Both the position numbers and the translations under genes were made by a program. A stretch of DNA of 6,566 nucleotides from Acidobacteriota bacterium (GTDB lineage Bacteria > Acidobacteriota > Terriglobia > UBA7540), in the NCBI GenBank assembly GCA_021827255.1, contig JAKAWO010000172.1, forward strand, positions 1 to 6,566, written 5' to 3'. Under the pieces are notes generated by a model. It was not told the origin of the DNA, did no database searches, and saw only the letters and a program-made list of their open reading frames with translations. Positions 1 through 5,813 of this stretch are shown in pieces; the first letter of the stretch is position 1; the number at the start of each line of letters is the position of its first letter.

Positions 1-2
1 TT

Positions 3-53
3 GACTTCTGTGAGCGTAGCATGCGCGGCGAGATCATCCGCTCCGGAAGGTGA
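3..53 (+). CDS. 3' end of an upstream gene (partial), possibly an ABC ATPase tail
   Basis: An open frame enters from the left edge and reads DFCERSMRGEIIRSGR before a TGA at 51-53. The stop lies 6 bases before the ATG of permease 1, and that gene's Shine-Dalgarno sequence overlaps these last codons, so the two are probably cotranscribed. The ending loosely resembles the C-terminus of MacB/LolD-type ATPases, where an Arg-rich strand leads into a G-E/R-I-I/V turn after the H-loop, and an ATPase is the usual neighbour of such a permease. Only 16 residues are visible and no motif is diagnostic. The coding call is fairly likely and the ATPase identity is a guess. Confidence 0.4.
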   Translation, partial: DFCERSMRGEIIRSGR

Positions 54-59
54 GGCAAC

Positions 60-1412
60 ATGAAGCTGGCTCGCTTGATCTGGAAAAGCGCGATCCGCAA
101 CCGCCGGCGCACCGCTCTGACCATTCTCAGTATCGCCGTTTCCATTTTCCTGGTGAGCACGCTTCAGGCGATTCTGGCCAGCATGTACCGCTCGGCCAAC
201 CCGAACTCCGGCCAGCCGGACTTGCGCGTGGTCGTTCACCGCGCCACCTCCATTACCCAGCCCATGCCGCAAGCCTACCGCCAGCAGATCGCCTCCGTGC
301 CGGGAGTCGTCGCCGTCGTGGGCGTCACGTGGTTTGGCGGGCAGTACATTGATCCCTCCAACTTCTTCGCCAATTTCGCGGTGGATACGGACGAGTTCCA
401 CAAAGTTTATCCCGAGTTGGTCATTCCTCCTGACGAGCTTGCCGCCTGGAAAAACGAGCGCACCGCCGCGCTGGTAGGAGCGAAGCTGATGCAACAGTAT
501 CACTGGCGCCTCGGCCAGCGGATTACGCTCAAGGGAACCATTTACCCGGTGAACCCCGAACTGGTCATTCGCGCCGTCTATCACGACCCCGCGGATCCGT
601 CGCAGGAGCGCGCCCTGTATTTCCACTATCGCTATCTGGACGAGCTGAACGGCGAGGCCGGAGAGGTGGGAACGTTTTCCGTCCGGGTGGATTCACCGGC
701 TGATGTGGCGAAGGTTTCACGCGCGATTGACACCATGTTCCGCAACACCGCCTACGAAACCAAGACCGAGACCGAGCAGGCCTTCCAGTTGAGTTTCGTC
801 TCCATGCTGGGCAACGTCAAACTGCTGCTGACGATGATTTCCGCCGCCGTAGTGTTTGCCATTCTTCTGGTGGCGGGCAACACCATGGCCATGTCCATCC
901 GCGAGCGCACGAATGAAGTGGCCGTGCTCAAGACGCTTGGTTTCCGCCGCAACGCCATTCTTTTGCTTCTGATGGGCGAGTCGCTGGTGATTGCGCTGGC
1001 GGGCGGGCTCATCGGCTCGCTCGGGGCCAAGGCGGCCTACGCTTACATCCACGCCACCTACAACAGCGCCCGAGCGCTGGGGGTGGTTTTCGCGCTCGTG
1101 GCGGCCCTCATGATCGGTTATGGAGCTTGGCTGCTTTTCGAAGGCGTCGCCAGCCGCGGCTGGGCCCAGCGTTTCCGGTACGCGGCCGCCTTCCTCGGCG
1201 GCCTGGCGGGGCTCGGATTAGGCGGGGTCTTTTACGCCGGTGTGGGTTTTGTCATGAACACCGGTTTTTTTCTGGCCGACTTCAGTGTTTCGATGACGAC
1301 CGTGGCCCTTTGCCTCGGCATCGCGGCGGCGGTGGGCGTGGTGAGCGCAGCCTTTCCGGCGCTTCGCGCCGCGCGTCTCAGCATTGCCGAGGCGTTGCGC
1401 TACGTGGGATGA
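60..1412 (+). CDS. ABC transporter permease 1, FtsX/MacB type, with two extra membrane helices
   Basis: This 450-residue inner-membrane permease belongs to the FtsX/MacB/LolCE superfamily, which couples cytoplasmic ATP hydrolysis to periplasmic or envelope transport. Order of parts: basic cytoplasmic start (RNRRRTAL, 13-20), TM1 about 18-40, a MacB-like extracytoplasmic domain about 41-250, TM2 about 253-277, the cytoplasmic coupling loop RERTNEVAVLKTLGFRR (281-297), TM3 about 299-328, and the last TM about 410-433. The tail AARLSIAEALRYVG is typical of the family. Between TM3 and the last TM it has about 65 residues (roughly 329-393) that its paralog at 2051-3202 lacks, forming two further hydrophobic helices (339-360 and 374-398). 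The intervening loop is Arg-containing, as expected for a cytoplasmic loop. The start at 60 is supported by a GGAAGGTGA Shine-Dalgarno 6 bases upstream. Substrate unknown. Confidence 0.93.
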   Translation: MKLARLIWKSAIRNRRRTALTILSIAVSIFLVSTLQAILASMYRSANPNSGQPDLRVVVHRATSITQPMPQAYRQQIASVPGVVAVVGVTWFGGQYIDPSNFFANFAVDTDEFHKVYPELVIPPDELAAWKNERTAALVGAKLMQQYHWRLGQRITLKGTIYPVNPELVIRAVYHDPADPSQERALYFHYRYLDELNGEAGEVGTFSVRVDSPADVAKVSRAIDTMFRNTAYETKTETEQAFQLSFVSMLGNVKLLLTMISAAVVFAILLVAGNTMAMSIRERTNEVAVLKTLGFRRNAILLLLMGESLVIALAGGLIGSLGAKAAYAYIHATYNSARALGVVFALVAALMIGYGAWLLFEGVASRGWAQRFRYAAAFLGGLAGLGLGGVFYAGVGFVMNTGFFLADFSVSMTTVALCLGIAAAVGVVSAAFPALRAARLSIAEALRYVG

Positions 1413-1472
1413 GCCCGGGTTCAATTGTGGTGTTGACACAAGGCTTTCAAAGCTGTCATATTTGACACTGTC
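1413..1472. promoter_or_regulatory. Regulatory gap between permease 1 and padR, dense in palindromes
   Basis: This 60-base gap holds a promoter and four small inverted repeats read directly from the sequence. They are GTGT-TG-ACAC (1430-1439), GCTTT-C-AAAGC (1443-1453), TGTCA-TATT-TGACA (1454-1467) and TGACA-C-TGTCA (1463-1473); the last runs into the padR ATG. No T-run follows any of these stems, so I see no rho-independent terminator for permease 1. Some readthrough from permease 1 into padR is therefore likely in addition to the local promoter. Confidence 0.6.
1433..1462 (+). promoter_or_regulatory. Predicted sigma-70-type promoter of padR
   Basis: A perfect -35 hexamer TTGACA sits at 1433-1438. 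The best -10 match is CATATT at 1457-1462 (4 of 6, 18-bp spacer); TCATAT at 1456-1461 gives a 17-bp spacer with 3 of 6. Transcription would start near 1468-1470, only a few bases before the ATG at 1473. The spacer contains the perfect palindrome GCTTT-C-AAAGC. The element drives padR and, through the 4-base overlap, permease 2. Caution: TTGACAC recurs at 1462-1468, so the -35 match may partly reflect the operator half-site. Confidence 0.55.
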
Positions 1473-1473
1473 A
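1454..1473. promoter_or_regulatory. Candidate PadR autoregulatory operator (interlocked TGTCA/TGACA half-sites)
   Basis: Three alternating half-sites, TGTCA (1454-1458), TGACA (1463-1467) and TGTCA (1469-1473), form two overlapping perfect inverted repeats with 4-bp and 1-bp spacers. A fourth half-site, TGACA, lies at 1434-1438 in the -35 region. The cluster covers the predicted -10, the predicted transcription start and the first base of the padR start codon. PadR-family proteins are dimeric winged-helix repressors that often bind inverted repeats at their own promoters, so autorepression is the simplest reading. Binding by this protein is inferred. Confidence 0.5.
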
Positions 1474-2054
1474 TGAAAGACCTAGTCATCCTTTCCAGCC
1501 TGCTGTCTGGCCCTAAACACGGATACGAAATCAAGAAAGTGGCGGGAACGGTCCTCGGCGAAGCAGAATTGCACAACAACCAGGTCTATCCCTCCCTTCA
1601 CCGCTTCGAGCGGAGCGGGTGGGTGGTGCGAAAGAAGGCCTCCGGGCAGCGCGGGCAAACGCGCTTTATGTATCGGCTCACGCCCCGGGGACGAGCGGAG
1701 ATGGTGCGGTGGCTCACCCGTTATCCTGACCACCTCCGGGCCGATGAGGAATTCTACCTGCGCGTCGGCCTGTTTCAGATTCTCCCGGCTGAGGCCCACA
1801 AACAGATTCTCGACACCCGCGAACGGCAGTTGGGCTCAGAGGCAGCGCATTTCCAGCGGATTCGTATGGACTTTTCACCGCCGCCGTTTTTGGGCGGTGA
1901 GATTCTCCGGTTCCTCGAACGGCGCGCCCGCGCGGAGCTCGATTGGATCCGCGGGTTACGGCGCCGCCTGGCGGCGGATGGGCGGGCGGCCGCGAAGACC
2001 CCGGCGCGCTTGCCGGCAGGACCGGCTCCGAGGGCGGGCGAGAGGCGCATATGA
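1473..2054 (+). CDS. PadR-family transcriptional regulator
   Basis: A 193-residue protein starting MKDLVILSSLLSGPKHGYEI, the hallmark first helix of the PadR winged helix. The recognition region follows (NNQVYPSLHRFERSGWV, 35-51) and then the wing (RGQTRFMYRLTPRGRAEM, 60-77). Residues about 90-167 form the helical C-terminal dimerisation domain seen in longer PadR/Vir_act_alpha_C members. The last 25 or so residues are Arg/Ala/Pro-rich and probably disordered. PadR proteins usually repress transporter or stress genes until a ligand is bound. Here it sits between two paralogous permeases and overlaps the second, which suggests it controls them and itself. The ATG at 1473 fits the family's N-terminus, but no Shine-Dalgarno precedes it and the predicted transcript start is only 3-5 bases away, so translation may be leaderless. 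The inducer is unknown. Confidence 0.93.
   Translation: MKDLVILSSLLSGPKHGYEIKKVAGTVLGEAELHNNQVYPSLHRFERSGWVVRKKASGQRGQTRFMYRLTPRGRAEMVRWLTRYPDHLRADEEFYLRVGLFQILPAEAHKQILDTRERQLGSEAAHFQRIRMDFSPPPFLGGEILRFLERRARAELDWIRGLRRRLAADGRAAAKTPARLPAGPAPRAGERRI
2040..2045 (+). promoter_or_regulatory. Ribosome binding site that fixes the start of permease 2
   Basis: GAGAGG lies 5 bases before the ATG at 2051, inside the last codons of padR. The open frame could be extended to an ATG at 1943, but that would add 36 Gly/Pro/Arg-rich residues overlapping padR that do not resemble a permease N-terminus. The paralog at 60 begins at the equivalent residue, which favours 2051. Confidence 0.65.
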
Positions 2055-3202
2055 GCTGGCTAGGCTGGGTGGCTAAGAATCTGCTTCGCAACCGCCGCCG
2101 GACTGCCCTCACGGTGGCGAGTGTGGCCGTGTCCTTGTTTCTAGTCGCGCTGCTCGCGGCTGGCTACCGCTTTCTGACCGCTCCCGCGAGATCGGGCGGG
2201 ACTGAACTGTTGCTCCTCGTCTCGCCCCGCGCCTCGATGACGGCAACTATGCCCCTCTGGTATAAGGACCGCATCGCCGCGCTGCCCGGGGTCGTCGCCG
2301 TTTCTCCTTTCGGCTATTTCGCCGGCGATTACGGCGGAGGCAGCGCTCTGATTCCGGCGCTTGGCTTCGAACCCCATTTGGCGTTCCGTTTTTTCCCCGA
2401 TTGGAGGGTCTCGCCCCAGGCGAAGCGGCGCTTCTTCGGCGAGAAGCAGGCCATGATTGTGGGCCGGGCCCTGGCTCGGAAATACGGCTGGCGCGTTGGC
2501 CAGCACATTCACCTCACCAGCCCCTTGCCCTTGTACTCGAATCTCAGCCTGGAATTCATCATCGCCGGCATTTACGACTCGCCGCACCAAATGGACACGG
2601 CAGTTTTCCATTGGGATTACTTAAACAATGCGCTCGGCAGCATGGATGAAGCTTCTGAATTCTGGGTACGAGCCCGCTCGGCGGCCGACGTTCCCCGCCT
2701 GACGCGCGCCATTGACGCCCTGTTTCGAAACGCCCCGGTTCCGACGCGGACCGGCACGCTGAAGCAGGCCATGCTCGATTTCCTGAATCTGCTCGGCAAC
2801 GTCAAGCTGATGCTGCTCGGAATCATGGCGGCAGTGGTTTTCTCCGTGCTGTTGATCGTGGCCAACACCATGGCCATGTCCATCCGCGAGCGGACGCCGG
2901 AGATCGCCACGCTGCGCGTCCTGGGTTTCCGGCGCAGCCAGATTCTGGGCGTGCTGGCGGCGGAGTCGGTCGCGCTGGCCCTCCTGGGCGCGGCTCTCGG
3001 GGGTCTCGGGGCAAACGCCTTGGCCCGGGCCGTTTCCGGCTTCGCCGTCGGCGGCGCGATACCCGCTCGCCTGGCGGTGGGCGGGCCGACCTTCGCGCTC
3101 GTGGCATTGATGGCGGTTGTCATTGCTTTGGCTAGCACGATGCCCACAGCTTGGCGAGCCGCGCGTCTCAGCATTGCCGAGGCGCTGCGCTATGTGGGGT
3201 GA
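2051..3202 (+). CDS. ABC transporter permease 2, FtsX/MacB type, paralog of permease 1
   Basis: A 383-residue inner-membrane permease of the same family as the one at 60-1412. It has a cytoplasmic RNRRRTAL start (13-20), TM1 about 18-40, an extracytoplasmic MacB-like domain about 41-250, TM2 about 252-274, a coupling loop IRERTPEIATLRVLGFRRSQ (278-297), TM3 about 297-320, TM4 about 345-365, and the tail AARLSIAEALRYVG shared with permease 1. This is the standard four-helix layout, so it lacks the two extra helices of its paralog. Its ATG overlaps the padR stop (ATGA at 2051-2054), implying translational coupling and shared regulation. Family precedent (LolC/LolE) suggests it may pair with permease 1 as a heterodimer over an ATPase dimer; a homodimer as in MacB is the alternative. 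Confidence 0.92.
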   Translation: MSWLGWVAKNLLRNRRRTALTVASVAVSLFLVALLAAGYRFLTAPARSGGTELLLLVSPRASMTATMPLWYKDRIAALPGVVAVSPFGYFAGDYGGGSALIPALGFEPHLAFRFFPDWRVSPQAKRRFFGEKQAMIVGRALARKYGWRVGQHIHLTSPLPLYSNLSLEFIIAGIYDSPHQMDTAVFHWDYLNNALGSMDEASEFWVRARSAADVPRLTRAIDALFRNAPVPTRTGTLKQAMLDFLNLLGNVKLMLLGIMAAVVFSVLLIVANTMAMSIRERTPEIATLRVLGFRRSQILGVLAAESVALALLGAALGGLGANALARAVSGFAVGGAIPARLAVGGPTFALVALMAVVIALASTMPTAWRAARLSIAEALRYVG

Positions 3203-3206
3203 AGAA

Positions 3207-3265
3207 ATTGAATCATTGAGCCATTGATCCAATGCTTCACGGGATCAATGGCGCGATGAAACAAT
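3207..3265. repeat. Long imperfect hairpin between permeases 2 and 3
   Basis: The inner stem is a perfect 10-bp inverted repeat, CCATTGATCC (3221-3230) against GGATCAATGG (3242-3251), around an 11-base loop. The pairing continues outward to 3213/3259 with one A-G mismatch and one G-U pair. After a two-base mismatch it resumes at 3207-3210/3262-3265. No T-run follows, so it does not look like an intrinsic terminator. It ends 14 bases before the ATG of permease 3, a gene with no clear Shine-Dalgarno, so the structure could affect transcript stability or translation of that gene. It may also be a remnant of a small palindromic element. Confidence 0.7.
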
Positions 3266-3273
3266 GAATCAAT
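3207..3273. repeat. Degenerate 8-bp-periodic repeat, unit ATTGANYC, on both arms of the hairpin
   Basis: The left arm is three 8-mers in tandem: ATTGAATC (3207-3214), ATTGAGCC (3215-3222) and ATTGATCC (3223-3230). After an 11-base loop the right arm carries the inverted unit in the same register: GGATCAAT (3242-3249), GGCGCGAT (3250-3257, diverged), GAAACAAT (3258-3265) and GAATCAAT (3266-3273). The units, not just the hairpin, are conserved across both arms. The tract is clearly more AT-rich than the genes around it and fills nearly the whole 77-bp gap. Confidence 0.65.
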
Positions 3274-3279
3274 AATTCC

Positions 3280-4443
3280 ATGGCCCTGCCCCTCAAATAC
3301 AACCTTCGCAACCTGGTCGTTCGCCGGACGACCACGCTCGTGACGGCGCTCAGCATCACCCTGACGGTCGCCGTTTTTTTGACGCTCATGGCGCTCGCGC
3401 AAGGCTTGCAATCGTCGCTTTCAGCGACGGGCAGCCCGCTGAACGTTCTCGTGATGCGGGAGGGTTCGCAATCGGAAAGCGTCAGTGTGGTCGCCCGCAA
3501 TATGCTGAACACGATCAAGTATCTCCACGGCATCGCCCGAGACCCGAGCGGCAACCCTTGGGTTTCACCCGAACTGATCGTGCTGGTCAATTTGCCCGAG
3601 CGCGCCGCCGGCCAAAGCGCCAACGTCACCGTCCGCGGGGTCACGCCCGAGGCGCCCTCGCTGCGCCCGGAATTCAAAATCGTCGCCGGCCGCATGTTTC
3701 GTCCCGGCCTGCGGGAGGTCATCGTCAGCCGGCGCATCGCGCGGCGCTTCCGAAACTGCGCGCTCGGCGATAAGCTGAAATTTGCCAAGGGTTACTGGAC
3801 CGTCGTCGGAATCTTCACTGCTGGGAATTCAGCCTACAATTCCGAAATCTGGGCCGACGTGGACGAGCTGGGCCAGGATTTTGACCGCCCCGATTATTCC
3901 GACGTCATCGTTCGCGCCCGCAACGCCGCTGCCGTCGCCGAACTCAAAAGTGAAATCACCAACGACCGCCGCTTGCACTTGAAGGCCATCACCGAGCTCG
4001 AGTACTATGCCACCCAAACGGCGACCGCCGCCCCCATTCGCATTTTTGGCATCTTCATCGCCATTTTGATGGCGGTGGGCGCTTCGTTCGCTGCCATGAA
4101 CACCATGTACGCCGCCGTGGCTCGTCGCACGCGCGAGATCGGCACGCTGCGGGCTATCGGCTTTCCACGCTCCAGCGTCCTTATAGCTTTCGTCATCGAA
4201 TCGGTGCTGATCGCTCTGTTGGGCGGAGCCCTGGGCTGCTTGTTGGCGCTGCCCGTCAATGGCATCACCACCGGCACCACTAACTTCCTGACCTTCAGCG
4301 AGATTGCCTTCAAGTTCCAGATCACCCCGGCGCTGATGGTTCTGGCGCTCGCGTTTTCGGCGCTAATGGGCCTGGCAGGCGGTTTTTTCCCCGCTTGGCG
4401 GGCCTCGCACGAAAGCATCGTCACGGCGCTGCGATCTTCGTGA
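3280..4443 (+). CDS. ABC transporter permease 3, FtsX/MacB type (distinct subfamily)
   Basis: A 387-residue inner-membrane permease, clearly FtsX/MacB-like but not a close paralog of the other two. It starts MALPLKYNLRNLVVRRTTTL, with TM1 about 18-40 and an extracytoplasmic domain about 41-250 that includes the segment VRGVTPEAPSLRPEFKIVAG (118-137). TM2 is about 253-277, the cytoplasmic coupling loop RRTREIGTLRAIGFPRSS is at 282-299, TM3 is about 299-323, TM4 about 347-370, and the tail is PAWRASHESIVTALRSS. The frame is closed upstream by a TGA at 3265-3267, so 3280 is the first possible ATG, although no good Shine-Dalgarno precedes it. It lies 7 bases before the adaptor gene and is followed by the ATPase, giving a complete permease-adaptor-ATPase module. 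Permease and ATPase are separate polypeptides, unlike E. coli MacB where they are fused. Confidence 0.92.
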   Translation: MALPLKYNLRNLVVRRTTTLVTALSITLTVAVFLTLMALAQGLQSSLSATGSPLNVLVMREGSQSESVSVVARNMLNTIKYLHGIARDPSGNPWVSPELIVLVNLPERAAGQSANVTVRGVTPEAPSLRPEFKIVAGRMFRPGLREVIVSRRIARRFRNCALGDKLKFAKGYWTVVGIFTAGNSAYNSEIWADVDELGQDFDRPDYSDVIVRARNAAAVAELKSEITNDRRLHLKAITELEYYATQTATAAPIRIFGIFIAILMAVGASFAAMNTMYAAVARRTREIGTLRAIGFPRSSVLIAFVIESVLIALLGGALGCLLALPVNGITTGTTNFLTFSEIAFKFQITPALMVLALAFSALMGLAGGFFPAWRASHESIVTALRSS

Positions 4444-4450
4444 GAAGACG

Positions 4451-5812
4451 ATGGTTGAAAAGCAAGAAAGCGATCTCAGCGCGCTTCGGATTGACCCGTC
4501 GCGCAAAGGGCCGATCGAACCGCCGCGCCGTCGCTCGCGCAAACCGTTTGTTGCCGCCGCTGCGGCTGTCGCGGCGGTGTGGGTCGGGTTTGTCATCGTT
4601 CGGGCCTTAGCAGCCGTCCCGGCGGTGCGGGTCGTGCGGGTCCGTCTGGAATCAAACCGCCGGGGGGCGGCCGGCTCCGTGGTTCTGACCGCAGGCGGCT
4701 ACATCGTCGCTCATCACACCATCGAGGTCAGTTCCAAGGTGATCGGCAAAGTCGCCTGGGTGGGAGTTGAGAAAGGTGACGTCGTCAAAAAAGGCCAGGT
4801 GCTGGTTCGCCTGGACGACAGCGAATTTCGCGCCCAGCTTGAGCAAGCGCAGGCCAACCTTCTCGCCCTCGAAGCCAAACTCCAAGAGCTCGAAGCCGGC
4901 TCCCGCCCGCAAGAAATCGCCGCCGCCTTTGACGCCGTCGAGCAAGCGAAGGCCGACAATGGAAACGCCCAGCTCACGCTCCGCCGCGAGCGGGCCCTTT
5001 TTCAACAGGGCATCGTCTCTCGGTCAGACCTGGATAACGCCGTCGCGCAAGCTAACATCGCCCAGGCCAAGCTGGCCAGCGCGCAGGAGAATTATCAAAT
5101 CACCAAAATCGGCCCGCGCGTCGAAGACATCAATTACGCGCGCGCCCAGGTCGCGCAGGCCCAGGCCAGCGTGGATTACGCCCGCACCCAGCTCGACGGC
5201 ACCGTCATTCGCGCTCCCGTCAGCGGCACGGTCTTGGAGCGCAACGTGGAGGTCGGCGAGCTGGTCAGCAACATGAATTTCGGCGGTTCAGGCGGCGTCA
5301 AGACTTCAGTTGTCACGCTGGCAAACCTAAGCGACCTTCAGGTGGAACTCGATATCAATGAGACCGATTTCGCCCGGATTTCGCCCAACCAGCGATGCAC
5401 CATCACTGCTGACGCCTATCCCGACCGCGTCTATCAAGGGGTCGTTCAGGAAATTTCCCCCGAGGCCAATCGCCAGAAGGGCACCATTCAAGTCAAGGTG
5501 AAGATTCTTCATCCCGACGCGTACTTGCGTCCGGAAATGAGCGCCCACGTTTCCTTTCTGGCCTCCGGCCGCACAGGCGCTCCCGACGCCATTCTTGCCG
5601 TGCCGCACAGCGCGGTGGTTTCTGAAAGCGGCCGGCCCGCCGTCTTTGTGCTTCGGGGATCTCACGTCCAACTCGTGAGGATTCAGGTTGGCCGGCCGCT
5701 CGCTGACGGCTGGATCGAGGCAGTGAGCGGTTTGGGTCCAAACGATCGCGTGGTGGTTGGCGCCCCGGCCGGCCTTGCTTCCGGCGAGCGCGTCAAGTTG
5801 AAGGGAGCCTGA
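4451..5812 (+). CDS. Periplasmic adaptor (membrane fusion protein, HlyD/MacA/RND-MFP family)
   Basis: A 453-residue adaptor bridging an inner-membrane pump to an outer-membrane channel. Parts in order: a cytoplasmic N-tail (1-32) ending in the basic RRRSRK, a membrane anchor about 33-56, the first lipoyl half-motif about 87-121 (GKVAWVGVEKGDVVKKGQVL), and a long coiled-coil hairpin about 124-247 rich in Gln/Ala/Glu. Then come the second lipoyl half about 250-271 (IRAPVSGTVLERNVEVGELV), a beta-barrel about 294-372, and the membrane-proximal domain about 380-453. At the hairpin tip, R179, L183 and S190 match the spacing of the RLS motif that docks AcrA/MacA-type adaptors onto TolC. That predicts a TolC-like partner, which is not encoded here. 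The start at 4451 is the only ATG giving the short basic tail and anchor; its Shine-Dalgarno (GAGAAG) is weak, suggesting coupling to permease 3. Confidence 0.93.
   Translation: MVEKQESDLSALRIDPSRKGPIEPPRRRSRKPFVAAAAAVAAVWVGFVIVRALAAVPAVRVVRVRLESNRRGAAGSVVLTAGGYIVAHHTIEVSSKVIGKVAWVGVEKGDVVKKGQVLVRLDDSEFRAQLEQAQANLLALEAKLQELEAGSRPQEIAAAFDAVEQAKADNGNAQLTLRRERALFQQGIVSRSDLDNAVAQANIAQAKLASAQENYQITKIGPRVEDINYARAQVAQAQASVDYARTQLDGTVIRAPVSGTVLERNVEVGELVSNMNFGGSGGVKTSVVTLANLSDLQVELDINETDFARISPNQRCTITADAYPDRVYQGVVQEISPEANRQKGTIQVKVKILHPDAYLRPEMSAHVSFLASGRTGAPDAILAVPHSAVVSESGRPAVFVLRGSHVQLVRIQVGRPLADGWIEAVSGLGPNDRVVVGAPAGLASGERVKLKGA
5801..5807 (+). promoter_or_regulatory. Ribosome binding site of the ABC ATPase gene
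   Basis: AAGGGAG lies 6 bases before the ATG at 5814 and within the last codons of the adaptor gene. The adaptor stop (TGA, 5810-5812) and the ATPase start are separated by a single base, so the two genes are very likely translated from one message with coupled initiation. Confidence 0.65.
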
Positions 5813-5813
5813 A

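Noticed and set aside
50..352. Overlapping 100-codon frame at the start of permease 1
   Set aside because: It is out of frame with a clear permease, has a His/Arg/Pro-rich composition typical of an alternate reading of GC-rich coding DNA, and resembles no family.
1943..2050. N-terminal extension of permease 2 from an ATG at 1943
   Set aside because: The added 36 residues overlap padR, are Gly/Arg-rich and are unlike a permease start. The ATG at 2051 has a Shine-Dalgarno and aligns with the start of permease 1.
2617..3232. Two overlapping antisense frames opposite permease 2
   Set aside because: Both mirror the permease coding sequence, are low-complexity Arg/Ala/Pro or Gln/His-rich, and opposite permease 1 there are similar frames for the same reason, namely shared sense codons.
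3213..3259. Rho-independent terminator after permease 2
   Set aside because: The stem is strong, but the 3' side is followed by AACAATGAATCAATAA with no run of T, and the stem is not GC-rich in the usual way.
3207..3273. CRISPR-like array
   Set aside because: Units are only 8 bases, degenerate, contiguous without spacers, and inverted on the second arm.
3271..3276. AATAAT as a -10 box for permease 3
   Set aside because: It matches 5 of 6 bases, but a start 7 bases downstream would fall inside the coding region at 3280 and no -35-like hexamer lies at the right spacing. It is better explained as part of the 8-bp repeat.
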